64,000 nucleotides of DNA from Druceiella hillmani (GCA_039881145.1 JAYKKI010000006.1:6766501-6830500), one strand, 5' to 3'. Shown: positions 38,143 through 50,024, counted from the first letter of the stretch. Notes: generated by a model not told the origin, from the letters alone. A program made the numbers and translations.

Positions 38143-39004
38143 GCCACGTTATCATGATTAATAAATTGACTTAAACCAATGTTTTATTTTCGGATCTTTC
38201 CTGCAAAATATTTATTGTTGAAGTCAGTGAAAATTTAATTTATGTTTGTGTTTATTAGTGAAAGTAGAATTTGTGTATTTTTAGGTAAAAATTTCAAATA
38301 TGATTCGCGATATATTCAATGTTAATTGTAATGTGTTAGTAAAACTTTTTATTTTAAGTTTTTAGGTCTTTTGTTATTAATAGTTTTTTAGAGCTATGTA
38401 TCTCAAAGGGAAAAACGGAACCATTCTAAAATCACGCAAATCTCTGTCAGAGCCGTCGGAATACTCAAATATATTTATATTGTAATGTTGTAAAATTTTA
38501 AAAATATACACAGTGTCCGGAATAAGTGTCGGACAAAGAAAGACGTTATTATTTGACTGAAAAACAGTTAATTGTCGTTAAAATAATATTTAAAATATGA
38601 CTTTTTGTCCGACACTTATTCTGGACACTGTGTATATTTTTAAAATTCCCAACATTACAATATAAATATATTTGAGTATTCCGACGGCTCTGACAGACAG
38701 ATAGAGATTTGAGTGATTTTAGCATGGTTCCGTTTTTTCCTTTGAGATACTTAGCCCTAAAAAATATTAATAACAAAAGACCTAAAAACTTAAAATAAAA
38801 AGTTTTACTAACACATTGCAATTAACATTGAATACACCGCGAATATATTTGAAATTCTTGCCTAAAAATACACAAATTCTTCTTTCACTAATAAACACAA
38901 ACATAAATTAAATTTTCACTAACTTTAACAATAAGTATTTTGCAGGAAAGATCCGAAAATAAAACATCGATTTAAGTCAATTTATTAATCATGATAACGT
39001 CGCG
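38143..39004. repeat. Near-perfect long inverted repeat, arms about 395 bp, loop 66 bp
   Basis: The left arm (38143-38537) runs from cgttatcatgattaataaattgac to aataagtgtcggacaaa. The right arm (38604-39004) is its reverse complement with only about 5% differences and a few small indels. Each arm contains one copy of the ggttccgt interspersed repeat. That repeat therefore sat there before the inverted duplication. Transcription from either side would give a hairpin RNA of about 395 bp, the type that can be cut into endogenous siRNAs in insects. Recent origin or ongoing correction is implied by the high arm identity. Confidence 0.93.
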
Positions 39005-40300
39005 TGGTAAAATTTTGAATTTGATCCTCTTTTCACTGTTAGATTTTGTATAAAAATTATTATTTAAAAAAAATATGTCTTCTATTTTATTTCTCCCTTT
39101 ATTTGAGATATTTTATGACAAGCTTAGAAAAGTAAATTCACAGTGGCAGATTTATTGCTTCAAGAGCAATGTCTCACAGCCAACCACAATGAATTAAGTG
39201 AAAAAGATACGTTCTAAGCACTCTGGTAGACTATAAGTGATTTGTAAATTAAATATATCATTAATTATTGCTAATTAATGATAACTTTTAATTAATACAT
39301 TTTTAACATTATCATTAATTAATGGTTAATAATTATAGTAAATGTACATGGCATAAATATGGAACATCCACAATTAACATAGGATTTAGTGAGGTAAAAA
39401 AACGACGTATTAGCAATAGGATAGAGGGGTGTTGTGAAAGGGATATCGATCTACAGTTTATTGCACGTAATGTAAGTTCAGACATTGAAACATAGACAAT
39501 GAGGGCGCACTTTATGTATTGGTGTTTAGCTCTGTTGTTTTTGACATAATACGAAAGTAAATTCGTTAAAGGATTCTCCGTAGAATGCAGTCTCATGCTG
39601 AGGGATTGGAAAGATGTACTTGTTTTTAGAACATAACTAAAGGTCGTGGGATGACACGTACTGGAATCGAAGGTACGAAGGTGTAACGGGATTATTGAGG
39701 ATATTATATAAAAAGAACCTGTTAGCACGAGTGGAATTCGCACTTTAAGGGTTTCGTACACATTTAGTTAGTTATAAACATTTAATGGTATATAATGTTC
39801 CTATTAAACTATTTACAAAATTTTAATTTTTTGAACAAAAATATATTGCTTACCATATTTTTCTTAGCATTCGTATAATAAAATAGAAAATTTGATGTAA
39901 CTACAAATTAACAATTATAGGACTCTTGCTTCTTGCCAAATTTCCTGGTTTCAGGTCAACGAAAAGTTATATCTAAAAATGTTTGCCTACGAAAAAAAGG
40001 TTGCGTCAATCTAAGAATAATCTAAGAACGGTTGTATTTTTTTTATATAACTACAAATTAACGATTTTCGAATTTTTTCTTTACTTGTGCTGTGAGACCC
40101 TGCTTCGGATCCAAATTTCACGATTCTAGGTGATCCCTATAGGTTTTGATTTATTTGAGAGTGTTAAAATATGCGACAATCGAAAGACAAAGACAAGACG
40201 AAAAGACCGTATTTTTTGTTTTCATTTGATTGCCTTGGCTTAGTTACTTTACAACACTATGGGAATTGAGCTAATTATTTGAGATTAATTTCAACTCGAT
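39005..40300. other. AT-rich stretch without a gene
   Basis: It contains taattaatgataac/attaattaatgg-type palindromic AT text near 39255-39325, the right copy of the gtttcgtacac direct repeat (39748-39850), and two diverged repeat fragments with atttcctggtttcagg and ccaaatttcacgattct (about 39930-40130). A 142-codon minus-strand frame at 39333-39761 has no recognisable motif and no typical codon bias. I do not call it. Confidence 0.4.
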
Positions 40301-40304
40301 AACA

Positions 40305-40415
40305 CCACGGGTTCCTGAGAAAAAGGGCCTTGACAGACATACAGACAAAAAGACGAACAACGCAGTGATCTCATAAAGGTTCCTTTTTTTCTTCTGATGT
40401 ACGGAACCTTAAAAA
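40305..40415 (-). repeat. Interspersed repeat (ggttccgtacatc...), reversed
   Basis: The text cctgagaaaaagggccttgacagacatacagac, then gatctcataaaggttcc and gtacggaacc, is the reverse complement of the family at 6564. Confidence 0.65.
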
Positions 40416-40545
40416 CATAAAAGACCGAGAATACGTAGGTAACGAATATTTTATTATTTAAGTCACCACCAAAACTGAGATGTTTATTTAACTTTTCAAA
40501 TTTTTATTTAGCTATTACTTAAAATGTTTTTATTGTATTTAACAG

Positions 40546-40665
40546 GTTCACTATGAGATCTGCAAAATTTGGAAAGTGACAATGTTTCCAGCGGTGTTTA
40601 TTTTGATATTGGCAAACAGGACGAGCTTTTATGAGTTCTGTTCTAAGCCGTATCTGACATCAGAG
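40546..40665 (+). CDS. Candidate first coding exon of an unknown secreted or membrane protein
   Basis: I do not recognise the protein. An acceptor (ttttattgtatttaacag) precedes the exon. The ATG at 40582 has A at -3 (acaATG) and opens MFPAVFILILA, a compact hydrophobic stretch like a signal peptide, then NRTSFYEFCSKPYLTSE, ending at GAG before GTAGAC (40666). The 28 codons end in phase 0. The frame is open from the acceptor through the donor and closes 9 bases later. The next exon candidate, 441 bp on, starts in phase 0. The promoter-like island lies 3.1 kb upstream and could supply an untranslated first exon. The donor is only fair, and an AT-rich genome gives many chance exons, so this remains a prediction. 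The Asn of NRT could be a glycosylation site if secreted. Confidence 0.38.
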
Positions 40666-41106
40666 GTAGACGTCTAATGCTCTTTAGGGGTGATTAAAAA
40701 AAATTAAAGGTTTGATGTGCAAGGAGAACGAAAATATAAATCAGTATATTGGTGTGAGACTTGGTAAAATAATACTAAAATCGACATGGCAGTCAAGGTG
40801 TTCATAACTTTCAAATATGCTCTTTTCAATTACATTGTATTTTGGAATCTTTAATTTAAAAAAAAGCGACAGCATTATTGATGTATTTTATATCGTCGCA
40901 TATTTTAGCGAAACTAATTTTTTCTTTTCATTTTATACGTTATAACTTTTTCATTTTATATGATATTTTTCATTTTATACGGTATAACTTTTTTGTTTTC
41001 AATAATAACTGTTTAAGCCAAAACTTATTTTTCCTTTTCATTTTATACGTAGTAACTTTAACGTAACTTTTTTGTTTTCAATAATAATTTATTTCTTGAT
41101 TACAGA

Positions 41107-41139
41107 TAGTTCAACGACCTGAAGTAAAATTATTCAAGG
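41107..41139 (+). CDS. Candidate 33-nt microexon in phase with the exon at 40546
   Basis: The acceptor tttatttcttgattacag is strong and the donor AAG/GTATAT is good. The 33 nt between encode IVQRPEVKLFK with no stop in phase 0, exactly the phase left by the exon at 40546-40665. The joined reading is not interrupted. Phase agreement and two usable splice sites are the only evidence. A possible next acceptor is ttgttttttcttcag at 43537, after which a phase-0 frame stays open for about 33 codons before TGA. Confidence 0.33.
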
Positions 41140-41725
41140 TATATTTTTTTACGTCATAAAGGTAAAATATGTTAATGGTACTGATATGATTAAATAGCGG
41201 TAATTATTAAGTCGAATCATGGTTCATTAACGTCTTGCAATGATAGTGTCCGATTTAATAACCGTATGGAAATACTGCACGATGTTAACTTTTCTGAACT
41301 ATTTTCAGTTTTAGGATTCTATATGAATGTAGGGATCAGTTGAGTAATAATGATGCTAAATATTTGAAATACAAACTTAAAAGTTTTTTTAATGTACAAA
41401 AATATGTGGCACAAAAATGGTATATTAAAATTTTGAATTTATTAACAAAAAGATTTTACTTTTGATGTAAAAAGACAATAAAATATCAAATCGCATGTTC
41501 AAAATATTTTTTTTGACAAGGATTAATTTTTATTATCTGCCCGTTCTCAAAAAATTATAATCAGCCACTTTTAAGTCCACACGCGGTTTTTTTGCGTAAA
41601 AATCAATAGCTTAATTTAAAATTCTTCAAGAAATATTAAATAGAGACGATAATAATCAGGTGGACAACATCCATTGCGAAATATATTCCCGTAAAGATTG
41701 ATCCCGTATCGCTTACATCCAACGG
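41140..41725. other. AT-rich stretch, no feature recognised
   Basis: If the two exons to the left are real this is intron. I see no splice-flanked open frame in the required phase. Confidence 0.4.
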
Positions 41726-41729
41726 TTTA

Positions 41730-42130
41730 CCATGAACTTTATCAATTTATTTGCCCATCCAGAATGGGTCCATTTTACTCTGCATCCTGATGTACGGTGT
41801 AGTTATTCGAGAATCTTTCTTCTTCAACGGTCGTCTGTTCTATATAATATTTGGTCTTCCTATTTACACTTCAGCCTCCTAATCCCACGAGATATATCAG
41901 TAACCTTAGCTCTCCTATCAATATCCCCATTATGGACTATATTTCCTATAGATACTCCGATAGCATTTCCATAGCTCGTTAAGAGACTTGGATCTTTATA
42001 CGATATCAAGAGTAAGAAGCCACGCCTTATTTCCATATGTCATCACTGACAACCCAAAGGTAGAAGACTTGTTTCTTCAAACGCTGACATATTTTGGACG
42101 AGCGGTTTGGTAAAGTTTTGCGAAGTTGTT
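41730..42130 (-). pseudogene. Non-LTR retrotransposon relic: reverse transcriptase C-terminal region, reversed
   Basis: Minus-strand fragments from about 42110 downwards read TSLLPLGCQ, then a stretch with GNAIGVSIGNIVHNGDIDRR, AKVTDISRGIRRLKCK and TDDR. They match the order QC-LPVMTYGCxTW, RAMERAMLGISLRDKIRN, RRTKVTDIxxRIxRLKWxW and the downstream RRxDGRW of insect RT ORFs. Multiple stops and frameshifts are present, and the piece is about 130 codons. It is the same segment of the protein as at 23400-23700 but more complete in the IRN-E-R part. Confidence 0.75.
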
Positions 42131-42489
42131 TTTTTTCAATTGACTGATTTCAAGAAGTTGAATTTATCTGATCAGCTAGATTATCCTAATTACTATGTAT
42201 ACCTAGATCCATTATAATCTGTTAAGTAAATTTTATGCTCTGCTTTATCAAATAGACAGATAGAAAAAAACATGCATTTAAAAAAAACGATTGTAGTCTA
42301 ACTTGAATACTTTTCCAATATAAAATTTCTAAAGATTTTCAATACACAAAATCAAAGTGCGTACTACTGATATTTTATTTAACTGTGGGATGAAAGTATA
42401 ATAGCTTTTTCTGCCCAAATAGATGAAAGCGCGAACGCGAAGATACAGTCAGATAAATAGACACTCTGCTGTAGCTGTTCGTTTTCACA

Positions 42490-42600
42490 ACGTTCACGTT
42501 CAATTAAAAAGCTTGTCGGGCCACCGGGGAAATTAAGCACCTACCGACAAACAACCAAAAAGCTTCTTCGGCGTCAGATCCAGCGCGGACTCACGGATGG
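42490..42600 (-). other. E3-like element on the opposite strand
   Basis: The complement reads gtcggtaggtgcttaatttc, cccggtggcccgacaagctttttaattg. This parallels gagcttaatttgtcgtcggt, then gggcgggagctttttgggaacg of E3. The match is in short blocks with a deletion of about 13 bp. It is the only E3 found on this strand and marks the inner end of the reversed half. Confidence 0.45.
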
Positions 42601-42639
42601 CCTAAGCTCGACGTGTTTTAATTAAAATGTCCTGCGTCG

Positions 42640-44500
42640 TATGTACTCGTTGCCTTTATTTATCATTGCTTTAAAAAAATGCATTTGATACCATTTCGTT
42701 ATTTTGAGCGCTACTTTACTACTCAGAGGAGGATGTTTCACTTTAATTTTTTGTAATAAATGTACGAGTAAGAGTGTGTAATGGATGCGGATTAAAATTA
42801 ATGCTATGTGTCAATAATAACATAATTTAACTGTAAATATTCTTGCCAGTATTATTGGGTATAGTTTTATGTAGCAGTGGTATGCAATAGCGAAAAGATG
42901 CTAAAACGAATTTTGTTTCTGAATACTTAATACATAAACTACTAAATATTAAAAATGATAAAGGTCAAATTAAAAAAAGAAAAAAATTTTAAAAAAAATC
43001 ATAAAAAAGGATTGCAATTTGAAATTAGTTGGAAACGTTTGCAATTTTGGATACCTACATTTTTATTAAATTAAAATTCGTTTCTTTACTAATTAAGCGG
43101 ATATTTTTATTACTTAAGCCATTTTTATGGAAATTCAAAATTATATTATTTATAAATTTGATTTCATTTAAAGAGATAAAAATTAATAACAATAATTTTG
43201 TTATAACCTGTACTTGTATCGAAATGGAAAAAAAGGCGAGTATAAGTTCGGATTGAAAGTTGCCGGCGAGAGGTTTCAACCACCTTGTAGACGTCGATTA
43301 GTGAAGCCTCTGAAGTTACACTGTAATGTTATATTATTTGAACCAAAAATAGTCCTACTTTTAAAGAAGAATAGATAGTAATTACATCGTGAGGTTTTTA
43401 AGTTTAAAATTAATGAAGTTTACGATGTAACCCAAAATTTTCGTATAAATCATAGTTTTCATGTAAATTAGTTAATTAATTAATTTTTAGGATTTTCACG
43501 AAACGTTCAAAGGGCACAAATTTGTTTTTTCTTCAGGTCGACTATAAAATCGTTAAATATCAATTGTTATCTTTATGTTTACTCGCTAATGAGCTTAAAC
43601 AACGTCTGCCAAAAATGGAATATAACACATGTTGAAGGAGAACAGGATGAGAGAAAAAAAAGGTTCATGAAGCACTAATTCTCGATCTTTTTTATATGAG
43701 GCTAAAAATTAACAAAAACGAATAGCATTAAACTACAAGACTGAACGAAACATTCCTGTGCTGAAATTATAATGCTGTAAATATCTACTGAGAATAACCT
43801 AGACAGCGTACCGCAGAAATGCCTTTCTTCTCAAGGAACTTTATATTCAAGAAATGCATGTATTGACTGTGCATATTTAAGTTTCTTGATCATATCACAC
43901 ACATAATATTTAAGTTTCTTGATCATATCATACACAATTGTGACTATACGAAGGGGTTTTATTCCAGGATTGAGTAAAGGACAATAGGTTATATAGTTTC
44001 CCTGGTAAGACGATCAGAACTCCTAAAAGTAATGAGACTATACCATTGTTTTATAAAAAAATCTTGCAATATGGTTTTGGTATTATGTTTGATAGATTCA
44101 AAAACCATAGATATGGGAAGTAAAATAGGCCTATAGAGTCTATTCAATATTATATTTAAATATATAATACGTTGTAAGGAATAACTTTGAAACTAAATAT
44201 TTTTTGTATAATAACGAATAAAAACAAAATGATTAGATGTAGGAATGTATTTTGTAAATTTTCATACATTTAAATGATAAATTTTGTATATTATTTATAA
44301 ACAAATGAGAAATAAACAAAAGGATTCTAGTTGCAATAGTTTTCACTGCCAAAGATAGGTTCAAAGAAAAAAATTAAAAGCTTAAACATTTTATTGTTTT
44401 TTTTTATTTTAAAAAGTGGCGATATTACGTTCGTTGCGATTCACGTTGAAAGTCGTTTAAGCAGATAATAAAAAAAAATTAAAAGTAGCAAAATTGGGAC
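42640..44500. other. AT-rich stretch without a supported gene
   Basis: It holds a possible coding exon after the acceptor at 43537 (open in phase 0 to a TGA near 43634; confidence about 0.2) and a 40-bp direct repeat aagtttcttgatcatatca near 43880-43930. A 75-codon plus frame at 43029 shows no motif. Confidence 0.3.
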
Positions 44501-44508
44501 ATAATTTT

Positions 44509-44715
44509 CAGAGCAAAGTTTTTATTTTTCCATACATTTTTTTTAACGAATCGAAGTAAATGTATTAAAGTTAATAAGATAGCAACTATGTCCCAATTTT
44601 CAAAGCAGAAATAGCAACTGGATCAATTTTCAAAGCAGAATTTTGATTTTTTCATATGTTTTTTTAACGAATCGAAGTAAATGTATTATAGTTAACAAGA
44701 TAATACTAATGTCTT
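44509..44715. repeat. Direct tandem duplication of about 118 bp
   Basis: The text ttttttttaacgaatcgaagtaaatgtatta, then agttaataagata, occurs twice (near 44537 and 44656). A short agcaactatgtcccaatttt/agcaactggatcaatttt doublet lies between. Confidence 0.85.
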
Positions 44716-44863
44716 ACAAATATTTTCTTATAGGAAATAACTAGGAACAAAGTTTATCGGATAAATTCTTAACTTATTAATTTCTTAACACAGAGTATAC
44801 TTCGTCTGTAGTAAAACACGATACACAAAATTGTATAAAATTTAACTTAACATTATGATATTT

Positions 44864-44925
44864 GAGCGTTTACACACCATCCGTCATGCACGACCAGCAG
44901 AGAGAGACACTGGTATAAGAAACAA
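44864..44925 (+). repeat. E5 inverted pair, left member
   Basis: The text gcgtttacacaccatccg, cacgaccagcag and ggtataagaaac resembles the complement of 49612-49670 (agtttacacaccgtgg, tacgaccagcaac, gtataacaaag). The blocks are short, so this is a tentative pair enclosing 4.7 kb. Confidence 0.4.
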
Positions 44926-45314
44926 CAAGATGGACATATTAAGCGATATGTTTATCTCTTTTTTTCATATAATCCTTTATGTTAGTTATGAATTTATGAT
45001 GTAAAGCCTTCTTCTGTATATGAGTTGAGAGTGGAACTATTTTATTATATATTGGACTATAATTTTTTTTATGCTAATAGGTTGCATTGCCATACGTTTA
45101 TTAGTTTTGAAAATATGGCATGTTCCTAATGCGACATGATATATTTTTTGCACTACCCTCTGAAAGTCAGATCCGCTAAATGGCGGAAAAGATGTAGTTT
45201 TGCCTCAAAAGAGTATACATGATAATTATATTTTAAATGAACTTATAACTGTCCAAAATTACGAAAGTTTTTAAAACAAGCACTTCGACGAAAGCGTAGT
45301 TGAATACATTACAC

Positions 45315-45515
45315 AGTAAACTCGACGAGAACTTTGTTCGGCCAATTCATAACTCGTGAGAGAGCTTTTCCGGGTATTAGGTGTAGGTAACTACGGAGTA
45401 TTTGTTTTATAGGCAAAGTTGTCTATGTAACTGTAGGCTATGATATAAGCGCAAAGCATTCGCTATGTTTGTGCAAGTCGTTGGTAAAGTTTTATCTGAA
45501 TACTTTATAAATGTG
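45315..45515 (-). other. E1-like element on the opposite strand, copy A
   Basis: The plus strand reads aactttgttcggccaattc, gagagagcttttccgggtattagg, ataggcaaagttgtctatg and ggtaaagttttatctg. It is clearly homologous to 57560-57775 over about 190 bp. Its complement (cctaatacccggaaaagctctct, caactttgcctataaaac) parallels the E1 core taatacctagaaagctctct and caactttgtcagttaagc, in the reverse order expected. Homology to copy B is firm. Homology to E1 is good. Confidence 0.6.
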
Positions 45516-46044
45516 GTAAAGTAATTAAAATAAGCTAACCGTGGACTCGGGAAGATATGTGTAGAATTTGTTCCACGAGGATTCTATACAAACACCAAAA
45601 TTTAAGAGTGCATATTTATTTTTCTTCATGAAAATATATTAGTTATCCTTTATAGGCGTAAACAAATCAACATTTCCTAAACAGTCATGAGATTTAAAAT
45701 TATGTATATATATATATATATATAGTTTTCCGGTAAAGTTTTAAGTAATATTTTAATAATGCTATTTTTTCACAACTATTGACATAGCAGCTTCGATGGT
45801 AGGCATATTTTTGTGAAGATTTTCATAAATTCTGAAACTATATTTTTTTAAATTTTAAAAATAGTTTTAGTTTCGTGGTAATTTTCTCTTTCGTTTGATA
45901 ATATACACATAATTGACACGTGAAACTAAAAAAATAAATAATTTCGATTGTTTCATTTGCATCCTCTTTAATTTCTATATAAATTTTTCGCGTATCATTG
46001 TTATATAAATATATGCAGGTTAATTTACTTTCCGCTGTTCCCAA

Positions 46045-46959
46045 TTTAAATTTTTTATCTTGATGGTTTTCGGGGAAAATCTCTTGAGAACTATGTTACA
46101 TGAGATTCTGGAAAAAGTTAATTTTAAAGTCCTCATAAGTCGCTCTTTCAATTGTTTCTTTAAATCCTCAAGATGCCTAGATATTTTCATATTTTTTGAT
46201 GGATAGTATTGTGTGAATGATGTAAAATGTGTGAAATTGCGCTTCATTTTAAAACGTGAAATGATTATAGTGATAGTGTCCTCATAGGCTAGAATATAGT
46301 TCAAGTTACAGTTTAAGTATAGTTTAAGCATAAGTTTCTAAAATTAGGGAAATTACTATTTACTACTAACGCTAAACTACTGTTCCGTTTCCTAGCTCTG
46401 TACTAGATACGGGTATTTAAGAAGGTTCGGCAATACGTCATGTATTCATTGTATTTATGACATCGTTGGCTTGCACTTTAAAGTCTTGATGTATAGGACA
46501 TTACGATCGTGATATATAGGATAAAAGATTTCTTTTAATGAAACAATGAAACTGCTGAATACGAGTTTTACCTTAACTATTTTTATATTCAAATTTACTT
46601 TATCCTAAACGTCATAAAATACAATGTGCATTTTATGACTTAAAAAAATTCATAGAAGTACAATATCCAAAATGCATTTCATTTCATGACTATAAATTAC
46701 AAAAGTATTCCCAAACATGTTACAGATATTTTTGGTTACTATAATAAATTTATAATAAGTATACAGACCGCAGATAAAAACAATGTACTTTGAAGCAACT
46801 AAAGTAATTCAATGATACACATTGAACCTCATATTCGAAATTTCCATATAATCTATTTATTTAAAACAATTTAATGCAAATACCTACTAAACCCCAACGG
46901 TGACTGTAAATGGGATATGCCCCCATAACAAATCAGCAGAAAGCTTCAATGAACCGCAT
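46045..46959. other. AT-rich stretch, no gene
   Basis: Contains a short palindrome gtcataaaat...attttatgac (46611-46639). Minus-strand frames of 68 and 103 codons at 45838-46331 show no domain and typical AT-rich composition. I do not call them. Confidence 0.4.
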
Positions 46960-47120
46960 GTTATTAATAGACTCAATTTCGAGCAACAGATGTTAGACTG
47001 GAAAATAGCATAATTTTCCCTTTTGCCTATTGGTGGAAATACGGAAATGTGTTTCGCGTCGCCGCCCTCTACTCGTTTTAACTTTTAACGACCCCTGCAT
47101 CTGAGCTACCCTCCCGCATG
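46960..47120 (-). other. E2-like element on the opposite strand, copy A
   Basis: The complement reads gggagggtagctcagatgc, gtcgttaaaagttaaaacga, gagggcggcgacgcg, gaaacacatttccgtatttcc, aaaagggaaaattatgc. It follows the same order as E2 of units 1 and 2 (gcagggttacattatctga, gtcattaaaagttaaag, gggcgggcggcg, gtgtttccgcatatacacc, gagaaagtg). The terminal inverted repeat is kept in altered form: ggaaaat...attttcc at 47000-47019. Confidence 0.6.
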
Positions 47121-47504
47121 TTTGATATAAAATTGTCAAAATTGCAGTGCCAACGGTTACCATACTTTATTTTATTACCGTGTTTTGCTTAGACATTATT
47201 TAGGATGCGAAGAAAGTTGTCCTTCAAATTATTTTGAACAAGTCGATATTCTCCATAAATTTTGTTCATTTTAATCGGCAGGTTGTACATTAATTTTATC
47301 ACGTGAATTTTTTATGATATGCTTGTTGAATTTCCAAAGGTTGTTCTTCACTTGGCTTGCTTATTGGCTATTTACCGTTTTTTTTCAAAATCGTCAGAGT
47401 GTAAATTATACCATTCGTCTATAAGGCTTCATTTGATATATGTCATTAATTATATGTAATAAAATTATGGAAGAATGAAAATAAAGCATTTCAACTTAAA
47501 TATT

Positions 47505-48245
47505 AACCTTTCGATACGCTTTCAGACACGACTACTTTGCAGAGAGGCGTATTTCTTATTTGTAATAATTGTAAATGAAGAAGCAAAATATTTAAATACG
47601 ATCTTTCACATTTGGACAATATTCAACAAATAATCTTTTGATACGCGTTCAGAGAGGATTACTTTACAGATTGGCATATTTCTTATTTGTCATAATTGTA
47701 AATGAAGCAAAATATTTAAATACGACCTTTCACACTTGGACAATATTAGACAAATAATCTTTTGATACGCGTTCAGAGACGACTACTTTGCAGACGAGCG
47801 TATTTCTTATTTGTAAAAATTGTAAATGAAGCAAAATATTTAAATACGACCTTCACATTTGGACAATATTCGACAAATAATCTTTTGATATGCCTTCAGA
47901 GACGGCTACTTTACAGATTGGCATATTTATTATTTGTAATAATTGTAAATTAAACAAAATATTTAAATACGACCTTCACACTTGGACAATATTCGGCAAA
48001 TAATCTTTTGATACGCGTTCAGAGACGGCTACTTTACAGATTGGCATATTTCTTATTTGTAATAATTGTAAATTAAGCAAAATATTTAAATACGAACTTC
48101 ACATTTGGACAATATTCGACAAATAATCTTTTGATATGCCTTCAGAGACGGTTACTTTACAGATTGGCATATTTATTATTTCTAATAATTGTTCAACGAA
48201 GCAATATATTTGAACACAATCTTTCCCACTAATATTCGACAAATA
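47505..48245. repeat. 123-bp minisatellite, 6 copies
   Basis: The string atcttttgatacgcgttcag, then ttggcatatttcttatttgt and aatatttaaatacgac, starts near 47510, 47633, 47758, 47880, 48004 and 48127. Neighbouring copies alternate between cgcgttcag and gccttcag versions, which hints at expansion by a two-unit step. Confidence 0.9.
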
Positions 48246-49858
48246 GGGTCAATACTGAGTAAATTGCAGCCTTAAAGTGTTTTTGGGTTGACGATTTATT
48301 GTCTCCATTCGAATATTTTTATAATTATTAGTTTTGCACCTCAAAAAATGCATCACCTATACGATTACTCACGTGTAAGTCTATCGGTCGCAACAGATTC
48401 TTTTAGGAAAAAAACTAATTTGGCTTTAGATATACAGTATATGAACCCCATTTATCTCAATAGTAAACGCTCAAAAATATTTACATGGATATATTTGATT
48501 TCATAAAACTTTTAAGCACCTTATTTTTAGACATATACTGAAAATATATACCATACATCGCCGAAATTACTGAATTTAAAATTAAGAAAATAATAGATTT
48601 TGAAAAGTAATCTGAAATTTATAGTAAAAGTAAAGTCATTACCCCAGGATGTATATGTTTACAATAACCATATATTCTGTTCCTTATTTCATTTGTGTTA
48701 TTTGAGGAAATAACTATAAAGTTTTCATTTTTTATTTTATACAAGTTATACGTAATTGTTTTAACATTAGATTATGTTTATTAAAACATAGGTACGATTT
48801 ACATAGCGAAATTATGTTGCGATATGTAATTAGAATTAAATAAAAAGGTGAGGGTAATATCAAGGATGAATTTTATCAACGACTGGCTAATAATCAGTCA
48901 TCAATATCGATCATACATAAACGATCTTCAATTTCACACAATTTGGAATTAAACGTGACTAAGAATTTCGTTTTACTGATCAGAGAAATTTTGGAACATC
49001 ATTTGACTGATTTTTTTCAAAACTAGCAATTGAAATAAAAAATGCTTCAATCACATGATTATCCTTAAATGTGTGAGCAGTACAAATTACACGGCAGAAT
49101 AATACTCACGAATAGTTATTTGAGGAGAGAGTTATTTTATTGATACCGAATATCGATTTATCTACACAAAGCATACGAACCGTGAATTCGGCTAAACGAG
49201 AATGTTTTCGATGGGGTTATTTTGAAAAAAACAGGAACGAAAAAGTTATAGTAATAAATATTACGTCATATTATTCATAGGTATAAAGTTATATACTTTT
49301 TAATTACGTTTTATACAAGTTATACGTAGCGTAATATTTGTGATCGGTTAGTGACAACGTGTGTCCATTAATAAATATATACCTAATGAAGCTAATACAA
49401 ATGAGAAAAATTACGATACAGTAACCGTAGAAAAGCATGATGAGACGATTTTACAGACATTATATATTATAATCATCTTATATCTTACACGTTTGTGTTT
49501 CCGGGTTAATCTTGGAAACGATTGAACAGATTGTGATACTGTTTTAGGAAAGTTTTGTTGTACAATGCAAAGTATCTAAGTAACACCAATATTTTCTCTA
49601 ATAAGTGATATATATATTTAGCTTTGTTATACAGTTGCTGGTCGTACAAGATCCACGGTGTGTAAACTCTTTTATTAATGAAGGGGTTGTGAACAAAGCA
49701 TAATTATAAAATATTGGTGAAATATGGAACTATAAATAACATCACTTTGAAAAAATAAATAACATTTACAAAGTGGGTAGGTAGTTAGTCATTAACAAAA
49801 ATTTTTGTTACTCAGCACGTTGTTGATTAATTAGGATCCATGCGTCTAAATATGTTTT
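48246..49858. other. AT-rich stretch without a gene
   Basis: Direct repeats of ttttatacaagttatacgta occur near 48733 and 49312. A retroposon-end-like text tgtttccgggttaatcttgg, aacgattgaacagattgtgat lies at 49495-49545. The right member of the E5 pair lies at 49612-49670. A short ATG frame MHHLYDYSR (48348) ends at a donor-like GTAAGT, unsupported by anything else. Confidence 0.4.
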
Positions 49859-49859
49859 A

Positions 49860-50024
49860 GAACTTTAAATTATTGAATATATTTGGCGTTAATTTTGTAG
49901 AAATTCATTATTCACAATTAAATGAAACTACGTGATATAGTATTATTTCTACTTTCTTTAATTTCTTTACCACGACCTAGGTTTCGTTGTATTACAACAT
50001 TTTCAATTGTGAACTTTAAATTAT
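49860..50024 (-). mobile_element. Hairpin retroposon, 5'-truncated copy with 14-bp target-site duplication
   Basis: The element 49874-50010 begins (3' end, read reversed) tattgaatatatttggcg and stops inside the palindrome after gtattacaacattttc. It is flanked by exact direct repeats gaactttaaattat at 49860-49873 and 50011-50024. A fixed 3' end, truncation in the middle of the hairpin and a 14-bp duplication are the marks of target-primed reverse transcription. Confidence 0.85.

Noticed and set aside
39333..39761. 142-codon minus-strand frame
   Set aside because: No motif, no signal or membrane pattern beyond chance, no splice or promoter context; it overlaps a dispersed repeat.
36056..39850. 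Direct repeats bracketing 36.1-39.8 kb as the target duplication or terminal repeats of one large element
   Set aside because: They are about 80% identical, lack defined ends, and look like two fragments of a dispersed repeat.
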